DNA of 64,000 nucleotides from Trinickia mobilis (GTDB lineage Bacteria > Pseudomonadota > Gammaproteobacteria > Burkholderiales > Burkholderiaceae), in contig NZ_JAFLRF010000010.1 of the NCBI RefSeq assembly GCF_017315705.1, positions 32,770 through 96,769 of the forward strand, in the 5' to 3' direction. Shown here one piece after another: positions 34,454 through 42,617 of this stretch. The translations under genes and the position numbers were made by a program. The stretch's first letter is position 1, and every line of letters begins with the position of its first letter. The notes under the pieces were generated by a model. That model worked only from the letters and a program-made list of their open reading frames with translations. It searched no databases and was not told the origin of the DNA.

Positions 34454-36901
34454 TCATTCGTGCTTGTGCTCGTCGTGACCGCCGCCGCCGCTGTGCTGCT
34501 CGACGTGCTGTTCCGGGCGCGGCTGCGGCTGCGGTTGCGGCTGCGGACGCGGCTCGGCATGGGCCTGCGGCTGCGGCTGCGGACGCGGCTCGGCACGGGC
34601 CTGCGGCTGAGGCTGAGGCTGCGGACGCGGCTCGGCATGGGCCTGCGGCTGAGGCTGAGGCTGCGGACGCGGCTCGGCACGCACCTGCGGTTGCGGCTGC
34701 GGCTGCGAACGCGGCTCCGGACGAGCCTGCGGCGCCTGCCCGACGTGCTGTTCAGGACGCGGCTGCGGCTCGGCGCGTGGTTGTTGCGCCTCGCGCTGCT
34801 GGAACTCCGGATGCGGCTGGCCGCCCTGCGGCGCTTGGGGCGCTTGCGGCACGCGCGCCTCCTGACGCGGCTGACCGCCCTGCGGTGCCTGCGGCCCCTG
34901 CGGCATGCGCGCCTCTTGACGCGGCTCGCCGCCTTGCGGCGCACGGGCTTCCGGATGCGGCACTTGCGGCTGCGCCTCGCGGCCCGGAACGGCACCCGGC
35001 TCGCCGCGCTGCTGCGCCATCGGCCCCGGCGCATGCTGCGGGCCGTTCGCGTTACCGGTCATCTGCGGCGGACGCGGCACGCCGTTGCCCGGCTGACCGT
35101 GCTCGACGGCCATCGGCGTATGCGGCGCGGCTTGTCCGAATTCCGGGCGCGGCGCATTCGGGGCACCCGGCGCGCCCGGCGCACCCGGCGCCGGACGCTG
35201 CTCGACCTGAGCCGGACCATGCATCGGCGCCATCACAGGCGAATGCAGGTTGACGAGCCGCACGTCGCGCGCCGGCGCGCCGTGCGCTTGCTGCGCGGCG
35301 AAGCCGGCCGGCGGCGCGCTGCGCACGACCGGCTCGCCCGCGCCCCGCACTTGGCCGCCGCCGTGCGCGAAACGCTGCGCGAGCTGATCGTGGAACGCGG
35401 CCGGGACGACCGGGCTGCGCGTCGCGACGATTTGCCGTGCCGCCGCGGCTTGCGGCGGGCGATAGGTCGCCTGGCGCAGCCCCGGCCCGAAGCTCTGACG
35501 AACCGGCGCGATGCCCGGCGCGCCCGCGCTGATCCGCGCGTTGCGCCATTGCTGCGGGTCGACTTTCTGCGCGAAGCGCATGACCGGCTGGCCGTGGACG
35601 AAGGCCGTCGCCGGTACCGCCGTCACGGCGCCCGGCGCGCGGTAGTTGATGTACGTGTTGTGGATGTTGTTGATATTGGTGATGTTCACATTCCTGTTGA
35701 CGATCGCCGTCTGGTTCACGCGCTCGTAGTAGCGCGGGCTCCAGCCGCCCCAGCTCGGGTGCCACACTTCGCCCGGGCCGAGCGGGAACCACGCGACGCC
35801 CGCCGCGGCCACGCCGCCGATCGTGAGGTCGACGCCCCAGTCGACGCCGCCGCCCCCGCCGCCGACAAACGCGACGAGCGCCGGCGCATAGACGGGCGGC
35901 GCGCTGACGACGAGCGGCCCCGGCACCCAGGCCCAGCGGTCGTCCACGTACGCCCAGCGGCCATAGTGATACGGCGCGAAGCCCCACGGCGCATCGTCGA
36001 CCCAGGTCCAGCCCCACGGCGCCTGCCAGACCCAGTGACCTTCGTGATACGGCGCCCAGCCCTGCGGCACCGAGTTCGGCTCCCACACGGCGCCGTATTG
36101 CGGATCGTTGCTCCAGGTGCCGTTCGCATCGAGATCCTCGTAGCCGGGGATGTCGCGCGACACGTAGCGCGCGGAAATCGAGCGATTCTCGGCGGCATTG
36201 CGGTTCTCTGCCCATTGGTCGAACGCGTCGGGCGGCGGCGCGCCGTTGCTCGCGACCTGCTGCAGGTTCGTGCCGGAGAACGTGATTTGCTGGCCGGCCG
36301 ACATCGGCACCTGGCCACCGTCGCCGTAGACCGTGACCGAGCCGTCGCGGACCGTCACTGTTGTCGTGCTGCCGTCGGGCGCGACATCGACGCGATAGTC
36401 ACCCGGGCCGGTCACGCCGACCGCGACATTCGGCGTATCGATCTCATACGACGAACCCGGCGCGAGCTCGCGCACGTGCGTCGACAGCGTGCCTTGCGCG
36501 ACTTTCAACTGCGCGTTGGCGTCGTCGAGATTGAGGACGTCGAGGCTCGTCGCGGCGGAGAGGCGCACGGCGGTTGAGCCGATATGCAGTTCCGAGCGGG
36601 CGTTCGCGTCGTTCCACAGTTGATCGCCGGTCGTGAGCGGACGGTTGAGCGTCGCGTACGACCAGTCGGTCGCGCCGGCTGGCTCGGTCGTCACCGCGCC
36701 AGCCATGTAGTTCAGGCGCGCGACGCGACTCGGCGGATCGACTTGTTGCGCGGCCGGCGCGGTTTGCGGCGGCACGCCCTGCGGCGGCTCGGTTTGGGCG
36801 AACGCCGCGTGCGAGGCGAGCGCAAACGGCGCGGCGGCAAGCAGGACGTAGCCCGTCAGGCGACGGAGGGTCAGTCGAGGCGATGGGGTTGGCGTTTTCA
36901 T
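34454..36901 (-). CDS. Secreted FecR/DUF6600-domain protein with Pro/Gln-rich tail
   Basis: An 815-residue exported protein. A signal peptide ends near residue 36 (SHAAFAQ). A FecR-like domain covers about 60-210 (LTTGDQLWNDANARSELHIG, GDGGQVPMSAGQQITFSG). The DUF6600 part (about 245-330) is rich in Trp and Tyr, for example YGRWAYVDDRWAWVPGPL. A Gly-rich stretch and NVNITNINNIHNTYINY follow. The last 350 residues are Pro/Gln/Ala-rich and disordered, with perfect tandem units near the C-terminus and a His-rich end (GGGGHDEHKHE). Probably envelope-associated; function unknown. A 772-residue plus-strand frame over it is a shadow of its biased composition. Confidence 0.88.
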   Translation of the reverse strand: MKTPTPSPRLTLRRLTGYVLLAAAPFALASHAAFAQTEPPQGVPPQTAPAAQQVDPPSRVARLNYMAGAVTTEPAGATDWSYATLNRPLTTGDQLWNDANARSELHIGSTAVRLSAATSLDVLNLDDANAQLKVAQGTLSTHVRELAPGSSYEIDTPNVAVGVTGPGDYRVDVAPDGSTTTVTVRDGSVTVYGDGGQVPMSAGQQITFSGTNLQQVASNGAPPPDAFDQWAENRNAAENRSISARYVSRDIPGYEDLDANGTWSNDPQYGAVWEPNSVPQGWAPYHEGHWVWQAPWGWTWVDDAPWGFAPYHYGRWAYVDDRWAWVPGPLVVSAPPVYAPALVAFVGGGGGGVDWGVDLTIGGVAAAGVAWFPLGPGEVWHPSWGGWSPRYYERVNQTAIVNRNVNITNINNIHNTYINYRAPGAVTAVPATAFVHGQPVMRFAQKVDPQQWRNARISAGAPGIAPVRQSFGPGLRQATYRPPQAAAARQIVATRSPVVPAAFHDQLAQRFAHGGGQVRGAGEPVVRSAPPAGFAAQQAHGAPARDVRLVNLHSPVMAPMHGPAQVEQRPAPGAPGAPGAPNAPRPEFGQAAPHTPMAVEHGQPGNGVPRPPQMTGNANGPQHAPGPMAQQRGEPGAVPGREAQPQVPHPEARAPQGGEPRQEARMPQGPQAPQGGQPRQEARVPQAPQAPQGGQPHPEFQQREAQQPRAEPQPRPEQHVGQAPQARPEPRSQPQPQPQVRAEPRPQPQPQPQAHAEPRPQPQPQPQARAEPRPQPQPQAHAEPRPQPQPQPQPRPEQHVEQHSGGGGHDEHKHE
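34508..34684 (-). repeat. Tandem repeat coding A-[RH]-AEPRPQPQPQPQ units
   Basis: About four units of 36-42 bp encode [VA][RH]AEPRPQPQPQPQ at the end of the DUF6600 protein. Units alternate Arg and His at position 2 and differ in the number of PQ pairs, as expected from slippage. Confidence 0.85.
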
Positions 36902-37076
36902 GATGGTCCGTGGTCCGAGACGGGTGGGATGCTACGGCATTCCATGAATTCACTCTAGCGTTTGCCCCTGTATCAAAGCGCTCTGTTTTGTAAGTCTCCC
37001 GTCGTCGTCTGTAACAAAGATTGTCCAGGCCCCAAATGCGTAATTCGCCGCGAAGCCGGCCGTAATTCGGCTGCTT

Positions 37077-37793
37077 TCAAGCCGTAAGAATGGCGTCGAA
37101 CCGGCGGCGTCCGGTGGGCGTGATGCGCAGCACGCGCGGCCTTTCGGCGCGCTCGACCCAGCCTTGCTCCGACCAGCTTTCGAGCAGCGCCGCGCCGAGC
37201 GCACCGCCCAGATGGGCGCGCCGCTCGCTCCAGTCGAGGCAGGTGCAGGCGAAGCGGCGGCGGCGCCCGTGCTCGAGGCCCACGTCGACGCCGAGGCGCG
37301 CGAGCTTCTCGGCGCCGGAGTCGGTCGCTTCGATCGCGGCGCCGTGCTGGACGAGCCAGCCGTCGCCGATCATCTTCTCGAAGACCCGCACCGCGAGCTC
37401 GCCCGCCATGTGGTCGTAGCAGGTGCGGGCGTAGCGCATCTCGAGCGGCACCGTGCGCGCGGGACGCGGCGTGGCGCGCTGCGGCGCGCTCGCTTGCGCG
37501 AGGTTGGCGAGCGCTTCGATCGATGCCGCGATGTCGGGCGTCGCGATCCGGTAGTAGCGGTGGCGTCCGCGCACGTCCAGCGCGAGCAGGCCGCCTTCGG
37601 TGAGCCGTGCGAGATGGCCGCTCGCCGCCGACGGCGACAGCCCCGCGATCAACTGCAGTTCGCCGGCGGGGCGCGCGCTGCCGTCCATCAGCGCCCAGAG
37701 CATCGCGGCGCGGCCGGGATCGGCGAGCAGCGAGCCGATCCGGCTCAGGCCGGGGAAGTGGCCTTCGTTGTGGTCGGGAAGCGGGGCGGGCAT
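37077..37793 (-). CDS. ArsR-family winged-helix transcriptional regulator
   Basis: A 238-residue regulator. The ArsR winged helix is residues 18-95 (RIGSLLADPGRAAMLWALMD, LIAGLSPSAASGHLARLTEG, VRGRHRYYRIA). The C-terminal half (115-238) is a second conserved domain with YARTCYDHMAGELAV and CTCLDWSERRAHLGGALG; this two-domain type often binds small ligands. The CTCLDW cysteines could bind a metal or sense redox state. The gene stands alone; a palindromic operator candidate is 100 bp upstream. ATG at 37793. Confidence 0.88.
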   Translation of the reverse strand: MPAPLPDHNEGHFPGLSRIGSLLADPGRAAMLWALMDGSARPAGELQLIAGLSPSAASGHLARLTEGGLLALDVRGRHRYYRIATPDIAASIEALANLAQASAPQRATPRPARTVPLEMRYARTCYDHMAGELAVRVFEKMIGDGWLVQHGAAIEATDSGAEKLARLGVDVGLEHGRRRRFACTCLDWSERRAHLGGALGAALLESWSEQGWVERAERPRVLRITPTGRRRFDAILTA

Positions 37794-37893
37794 GGCGGGT
37801 CTCCGTAAGAGGCGCGGTGTGGCGTGGCCGGTTGGGTCGTTCGGGATGGCCGCGACCGTGAAGGATGGCTCACGTCGATACTCTACCGCCGCG

Positions 37894-37935
37894 CTGCATT
37901 CGATGTTTCAGGCCAAATCGAAATATCGAATGCAG
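37894..37935. promoter_or_regulatory. Palindromic operator candidate for the ArsR-family regulator
   Basis: CTGCATTCGAT (37894-37904) and ATCGAATGCAG (37925-37935) are a perfect 11-bp inverted repeat with a 20-nt spacer, which itself contains a further ATCGAA. The position 100 bp upstream of the regulator start suggests autoregulation. Confidence 0.55.
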
Positions 37936-38052
37936 CTTCAGGAGACGGCGGGCCGCCCGAGGGCCGCGAGCCGGCCCGGATCCTGAGTGCGCCCGTCCCG
38001 CTGCGCTAGAATCGATTTCTTCCTTCGCGCAACGCGACCAACAAGGGCAGTC

Positions 38053-38190
38053 ATGAAAGTGTTTCTGGCGGCGGTGCTGGCCGCTTTGCTGTGCGGCGCA
38101 TGCGCGGGCGGCGGCCCGGCACCGAGCGCCGGCTCGGGCAGCATCACGATGTACGGCACCATCGACGAAGGCATCACGTTCCGGAAGTAA
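38053..38190 (+). CDS. Small lipoprotein of 45 residues
   Basis: A very short exported protein. MKVFLAAVLAALLCGACAGG has a lipoprotein signal with lipobox LLCGAC (acylated Cys17 or Cys14). The mature chain of under 30 residues is Gly/Ser-rich and ends SITMYGTIDEGITFRK, a tail seen in small Burkholderia lipoproteins. AAGGGCAG precedes the ATG. Function unknown. It lies alone between the ArsR-family and thioesterase genes. Confidence 0.7.
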   Translation: MKVFLAAVLAALLCGACAGGGPAPSAGSGSITMYGTIDEGITFRK

Positions 38191-38313
38191 CGGGAAACGG
38201 GTGGCGCTTGCGAACGATTCGCGTCTCTGCGCGCGGGGTGATGCCCGCGGCGCGCGGCAGTTTGCCCCTTTATAATCGACTCCTTTCAATCCCTCGCCCG
38301 ACCGGAGTCAATA

Positions 38314-38385
38314 GTGAACTACCCCCACGCTCACATTCGTTCGCGGGAGGCAACATGAACTGCCCCCACGCTCGCTACCGTTCGC
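38314..38385 (+). repeat. Two direct repeats (31 bp, period 41) ahead of REP copy E
   Basis: Units at 38314-38344 and 38355-38385 share TGAACTRCCCCCACGCTC and an ending CGTTCGC. Together with REP copy E and a palindromic GC-rich stretch at about 38434-38483 (CCCCCCGAGGGGGCGG, CCCGGCGGGAGGC), they form a composite of intergenic repeats just ahead of the thioesterase gene. Confidence 0.7.
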
Positions 38386-38386
38386 T

Positions 38387-38432
38387 GTCGACCGGAGTTA
38401 GCGCTTTAGCGCTTACTCCGGTCCCATGCAAA
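38387..38432 (+). repeat. REP-like palindrome (copy E) with compensatory changes
   Basis: Reads GTCGACCGGAGTTAGCGC, then a return arm GCGCTTACTCCGGT and CCCATGCAAA. CCGGAGT replaces CCCGAGT and ACTCCGG replaces ACTCGGG, so the stem is kept although both arms changed. It is the only copy not next to an evident terminator. Confidence 0.88.
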
Positions 38433-38485
38433 GCTCCCCCCGAGGGGGCGGATGCCTCCCTTGGGGCGGCCCGGCGGGAGGCATC

Positions 38486-38989
38486 ATGAGCACGCCTGCC
38501 GCACCGCTGGACCGTTCCGAAACCACCTTCCGCTTTCTCGCGGAGCCGACGTCCGTCAACTTCGGCGGCAAGGTGCACGGCGGCGCGTTGATGAAGTGGA
38601 TCGACGAGACCGCGTACGCGTGCGCCGCCGTCTGGTCCGGACGCTACTGCGTGACGGTCAGCGTCGGCAATATCCGCTTTCGCCGGCCGATTCTCGTCGG
38701 CAATCTCGTGGAACTGCGCGCGCGCGTCGTCGCGACGGGCCGCACCAGCATGCACATCCACGTGACGGTGCTGGCTGGCGACCCGAAGAGCGGCCAGTTG
38801 CGTCTGACGACCGACTGTCTCGTCGTGTTCGTCGCCGTCGACGAAAACGGCACGCCGATTCCGGTGCCGGCGTTCGTGCCGGAGACCGACGAGCAGAAGC
38901 GCATCGCCAAGTACGCGATGGACGTGAAGGCGGCGCTCGACGCGATCATCGAGCTCAAGCCCGAGGAAATCGCGAAAGGGAAGATCTGA
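38486..38989 (+). CDS. Acyl-CoA thioesterase, YciA/hot-dog family
   Basis: A 167-residue hot-dog fold thioesterase that hydrolyses acyl-CoAs. It shows the family motifs TSVNFGGKVHGGALMKWIDE (with the catalytic Asp/Glu of HGGxLMxWID) and VTVSVGNIRFRRPILVGNLV. The ATG at 38486 (MSTPAAPLD) is chosen because upstream residues of the longer frame come from the GC-rich repeat. It is convergent with fumC with a shared terminator. Confidence 0.9.
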   Translation: MSTPAAPLDRSETTFRFLAEPTSVNFGGKVHGGALMKWIDETAYACAAVWSGRYCVTVSVGNIRFRRPILVGNLVELRARVVATGRTSMHIHVTVLAGDPKSGQLRLTTDCLVVFVAVDENGTPIPVPAFVPETDEQKRIAKYAMDVKAALDAIIELKPEEIAKGKI

Positions 38990-39049
38990 CGCGCGCCTTC
39001 CCGCTTTTGCACCGCGCGCGAAGACGATTCTCCGTGCGTTCCATGTGAA

Positions 39050-39081
39050 AAGCGCCGTGGCGGTCCGCAGTCACGGCGCTT
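39050..39081. terminator. Bidirectional terminator between thioesterase gene and fumC
   Basis: AAGCGCCGTG (39050-39059) and CACGGCGCTT (39072-39081) make a 10-bp perfect stem with a 12-nt loop between convergent genes; the minus side continues into TTTTCAC. Confidence 0.75.
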
Positions 39082-39099
39082 CGTTTGGGCGACGTGCCG

Positions 39100-40500
39100 C
39101 TACTTCTGCACGTTCCCGACCATCTCCTGCGGACGCACCCACTGCTCGAACTGCTGCTCGGTCACATAGCCGAGCGCGAGCGCCGACGCTTTCAGCGTCG
39201 TGCCTTCCTTGTGCGCCTTCTTTGCGATCTGCGCGGCCTTGTCGTAGCCGATGTGCGGATTGAGCGCCGTCACGAGCATCAGCGATTCGTTTAGCAGCGT
39301 ATCGATGCGTTCGCGATTCGGCTCGATGCCGGCCGCGCAGTTGTCGTTGAAGCTGTGCGCGCCGTCGCCCAGAAGGCGAATTGACTGCAGCACGTTGTGC
39401 GCAATCATCGGACGAAACACATTCAGCTCGAAGTTGCCGCTCGCGCCGCCCAAGTTGACGGCGACGTCGTTGCCGAACACCTGGCAGCACAGCATCGTCA
39501 TCGCTTCGGATTGGGTCGGGTTGACCTTGCCCGGCATGATCGAGCTGCCCGGCTCGTTTTCCGGAATCGACAGTTCGCCCAGGCCGCAGCGCGGGCCGCT
39601 CGCGAGCCAGCGGATGTCGTTGGCGATCTTCATGAGGCTCGCCGCGACGGTCTTGAGCGCGCCGTGCGCGAACACGAGCGCGTCGGCGGCCGCCATCACC
39701 TCGAACTTGTTCGGCGCCGTGACGAACGGCAGGCCGGTCAGCTTGCCGATTGTCTGCGCGACGTTGTGCGCGAACTGCGGATGCGCGTTGAGCCCCGTGC
39801 CGACTGCCGTGCCGCCCTGCGCCAATTCATACAGGTGCGGCAGCGCCGATTCGACGTGCTTGATGCCCTGGTCGAGCTGCGCGACGTAGCCGGAGAACTC
39901 CTGCCCGAGCGTGAGCGGCGTCGCGTCCTGCAGATGCGTGCGGCCGATCTTCACGACGTCGGCGAAGGCGTGCGCCTTGGCGTCGAGCGTCGCGCGCAGC
40001 GTCTTCAGCGCAGGCAGCAGATGCTTGACCAAGCCGCACGCGGCGGCGACGTGCATTGCCGTCGGAAACACGTCGTTCGACGACTGGCCGCGGTTCACGT
40101 CGTCGTTCGGATGCACCTTGCGCGCCTCGCCGCGCTCCCCGCCGAGCAGTTCGCTTGCGCGGTTCGCGATCACCTCGTTCAGGTTCATGTTGGTCTGCGT
40201 GCCGGAGCCCGTTTGCCAGACCGCGAGCGGAAATTCGCCCGGATGCTTGCCGTCGATGATTTCGTCGGCGGCCTGCATGATCGCGCGCGCCTTGTCTTCG
40301 GGGAGCACGCCGAGGCCGAGATTCACCTCCGCTGCCGCGCGCTTGATGACGGCCAGCGCGTTGATGAGCTCGGGCGACTGCTTTTCCGTCGAGATCTTGA
40401 AGTTCTGCAGCGAGCGCTGCGTCTGCGCGCCCCATAGGTGCGCGCTCGGCACGGCGATTTCGCCGAAGGTATCGCGTTCCATGCGTACGTCGTCGGTCAT
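39100..40500 (-). CDS. fumC: Class II fumarate hydratase FumC
   Basis: A 466-residue fumarase C that interconverts fumarate and malate in the TCA cycle. It shows [60 protein letters not shown], the TGLNAHPQF loop and the class signature [13 protein letters not shown]. The ATG at 40500 (MTDDVRM) matches the family start; the longer frame is not used. Monocistronic on the minus strand, 50 nt after the PLD gene stop. Confidence 0.97.
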   Translation of the reverse strand: MTDDVRMERDTFGEIAVPSAHLWGAQTQRSLQNFKISTEKQSPELINALAVIKRAAAEVNLGLGVLPEDKARAIMQAADEIIDGKHPGEFPLAVWQTGSGTQTNMNLNEVIANRASELLGGERGEARKVHPNDDVNRGQSSNDVFPTAMHVAAACGLVKHLLPALKTLRATLDAKAHAFADVVKIGRTHLQDATPLTLGQEFSGYVAQLDQGIKHVESALPHLYELAQGGTAVGTGLNAHPQFAHNVAQTIGKLTGLPFVTAPNKFEVMAAADALVFAHGALKTVAASLMKIANDIRWLASGPRCGLGELSIPENEPGSSIMPGKVNPTQSEAMTMLCCQVFGNDVAVNLGGASGNFELNVFRPMIAHNVLQSIRLLGDGAHSFNDNCAAGIEPNRERIDTLLNESLMLVTALNPHIGYDKAAQIAKKAHKEGTTLKASALALGYVTEQQFEQWVRPQEMVGNVQK

Positions 40501-40550
40501 GTTCGGCTCCAATTGACAGAGGGTTCGGATTCGGCGCCGACTCTCAGCCG

Positions 40551-42164
40551 TCACAGCTCCGAATCGATAGGCAACAATAAGAATAGACCCGTGAGTGCGT
40601 TGCGGAGGAAACCGGCTTCGGGATCGAGCGTCCAGGTCTTCAGATACGGGCCGGCGGGGCCGAGTTCCTCGCTCGTCCAGACGATGCGCGACGTGGATCC
40701 GGCAAGCCCTTGCAATTGCGCTCTTTCGGCAGGCGTCGCGAGCCGCAGGCGGTAGCTTGCGCGCAGCGAGGTCGCCTGGTCGAACAGTTGCGCGACCTGG
40801 TTCGCGAGCGTCGGGCTGTGGATGAAGAGCGCGAGTTCGGTGTTCAGATGCGCCGAGCGCGGATCGAGATTCATCGACCCGATCACGAGCGTGCTGCGGT
40901 CGATCACGTAGACCTTCGCGTGCAAGCTCGTGCGGGATTCGGAGCCTGCGATGCTCTCGTGCGTCTCGGGCGCGTCGGGCGTCTCGTGGAGCGGCTTGTA
41001 CTCGTACAGCTCGACGCCGTTCTGCAGCAGCGGCACGCGGTACGGGCTGTAGCCCGCCTGCACGGAGATCGCGTCGGTGGACGCCATCGAGTTGGTCAGC
41101 ACCGCCACGCGCACGCCGCGCTTCGTCAGCTCGCCGAGCACTTTCACGCCGCCGTTGTGCGGCACGAAGTAAGGCGACAGGATCAGCACCTCGCGCTGCG
41201 CGGCCTGCAGCGCCTCAACGAGGGTGTGCATCGGCGGGCTTTGATAGGTGTCGCTCGGTGCCGTGATCTTGCTCGGCGAGTCGCCGCGAAATTCGGCTTT
41301 CGCCCAGGTGAGCCCCAACCGCTGCTGCGCGATCCGCTCGGCGAGCGGCGTTTTGTCGATGGGTTTGGCGTCGTAGGCGTCGGCGCTATCGCGCCAGTGC
41401 GCGCGCAATGCGTCGCGCGTCGCGTCGAGATCCGCCGTCTCGAAGTGCTGCTTGTTCAGCGCGTAGAGCGGGTAGGAATCCGAACTATTCCAGAACGTGT
41501 CGAAGCTCGCCGAGATATCGTGCGTGACGGGCCCGGCGGCGAATACGTCTAGATCGCGGAACACGAGCGTCGAGCTCATCCCGAAGTACTCGTCGCTGAG
41601 GTTGCGGCCGCCGGCGATCGCGATCTGGTTATCCGCGATCATCGCCTTGTTGTGCATGCGGCGCGTGAAGTCGTCGATTTGCGTGAAGACATTCTCGGTG
41701 CGCTCGAACATCCCCTGCTGCGCGCTGCCGAACGGGTTGAACACGCGGACCTGGATGTTGGGATGCGTGCTGAGCGCGGCCATCGTGCTGTCGATGTCCT
41801 TGAAGTTCAGGTCGTCGACGAGGAGCCGCACGCGCACGCCGCGGTCGGCGGCATAGAGCGCCGCGGCGAGCAGCAGCTTGCCGGTGTTGTCCTCGTCGGC
41901 GATGTAGTACTGCATGTCGAGCGTTTTCGTCGCGGCGCGCGCGAGCGCCACGCGCATCTGCAACGCTTCGGCGCCGCGCGGCAGCAGCACGAAGCCCGAC
42001 TCGCCGGGATGGGTTTTTTCGAGCGGCGCGAGCGCTTCGGAGAGCGGCGTGTCAGCCGACGCCGGCAGCGCGTGTGCGATGGGGCGGTCGAGCGAATTGG
42101 CGGGAGGCCGCGTCGCGCATGATGCGGCGAGCGTGGCCAAGAGGAGGAGCGCGGTGCATCGCAT
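40551..42164 (-). CDS. Phospholipase D-family lipoprotein (cardiolipin synthase-like)
   Basis: A 537-residue envelope protein with two HKD motifs: [18 protein letters not shown] (about residue 170) and [18 protein letters not shown] (about 415). These give a phosphatidyl-transferase or phospholipase D active site. The N-terminus [20 protein letters not shown] is a lipoprotein signal with lipobox LAASC, so the protein is membrane-anchored in the periplasm. The ATG at 42164 is chosen for that reason over one at 42260. It may make cardiolipin from phosphatidylglycerol (ClsC-like) but the substrate is not known. Confidence 0.88.
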   Translation of the reverse strand: MRCTALLLLATLAASCATRPPANSLDRPIAHALPASADTPLSEALAPLEKTHPGESGFVLLPRGAEALQMRVALARAATKTLDMQYYIADEDNTGKLLLAAALYAADRGVRVRLLVDDLNFKDIDSTMAALSTHPNIQVRVFNPFGSAQQGMFERTENVFTQIDDFTRRMHNKAMIADNQIAIAGGRNLSDEYFGMSSTLVFRDLDVFAAGPVTHDISASFDTFWNSSDSYPLYALNKQHFETADLDATRDALRAHWRDSADAYDAKPIDKTPLAERIAQQRLGLTWAKAEFRGDSPSKITAPSDTYQSPPMHTLVEALQAAQREVLILSPYFVPHNGGVKVLGELTKRGVRVAVLTNSMASTDAISVQAGYSPYRVPLLQNGVELYEYKPLHETPDAPETHESIAGSESRTSLHAKVYVIDRSTLVIGSMNLDPRSAHLNTELALFIHSPTLANQVAQLFDQATSLRASYRLRLATPAERAQLQGLAGSTSRIVWTSEELGPAGPYLKTWTLDPEAGFLRNALTGLFLLLPIDSEL

Positions 42165-42391
42165 CGCCCGCGATGCCGCTTGACGCGCGCATGAGAGGCG
42201 CCTCGTCGCGTCCTGCGCGCGCTGGCGTGCAGGGTTACCCGGTCGCCGAAGTTCGATCACGGTGCGTCGCTCTCCCGTCGATGCGTTTCTTCTTCAGACG
42301 GAATGCCTGCCAGGCGGCCCGCAGAGCAAGGAAAATATTTTAGAAGAAAACGCTTGTCGAACCTTCAGCATACGGCGTGCCCGGCGCAGCG
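42165..42391. other. Upstream region of the PLD lipoprotein gene
   Basis: About 230 bp with no gene recognised before the REP cluster. The in-frame upstream ATG at 42260 would start here, but the lipoprotein start at 42164 is better. Confidence 0.4.
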
Positions 42392-42516
42392 TTGCATGGG
42401 GCGCTAACTCGGGTCGACCGCTTTGCATGGGACCTGAGTAAGCGCTAAAGCGCTAACTCTGATCGACAGCTTTGCATGGGACCCGAGTAAGCGCTAAAGC
42501 GCTAACTCGGGTCGAC
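42392..42516 (-). repeat. Three REP-like palindromes (copies F, G, H), F truncated
   Basis: In reverse orientation, copies lie at 42392-42418 (F, lacking about 18 bp, so one stem arm is gone), 42423-42467 (G, with CTGAGT/ACTCTG changes that weaken the stem) and 42472-42516 (H, intact). The GTCGAC end of copy H directly touches the T tract of the MATE gene terminator, so the relative orientation to a terminator is the same as for copies A-D. Confidence 0.9.
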
Positions 42517-42541
42517 AAAAAAAGCCCGCAGCAGCGCGGGC
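42517..42541 (-). terminator. Intrinsic terminator of the MATE gene
   Basis: On the minus strand, GCCCGC and GCGGGC (42536-42541 and 42524-42529) form a 6-bp GC stem with a 6-nt loop followed by T7 (42517-42523). Confidence 0.75.
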
Positions 42542-42617
42542 CAAACACCCTGTCAGAGGAGTCGATTCCATCGTACTCGGCGTTGTGCCGCGCGCCAACG
42601 AACGAAGGATGCTTTGC

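Noticed and set aside
34259..36577. A 772-residue plus-strand frame rich in Arg and Leu
   Set aside because: It is the antisense shadow of the Pro/Gln/Ala-rich DUF6600 gene; the minus frame has a signal peptide and conserved domains, the plus frame only a biased composition.
42392..42516. Possible CRISPR array from three short repeats
   Set aside because: The units are adjacent palindromes with 4-5 bp between them, not repeats with 30-40 bp unique spacers, and no cas gene is present.
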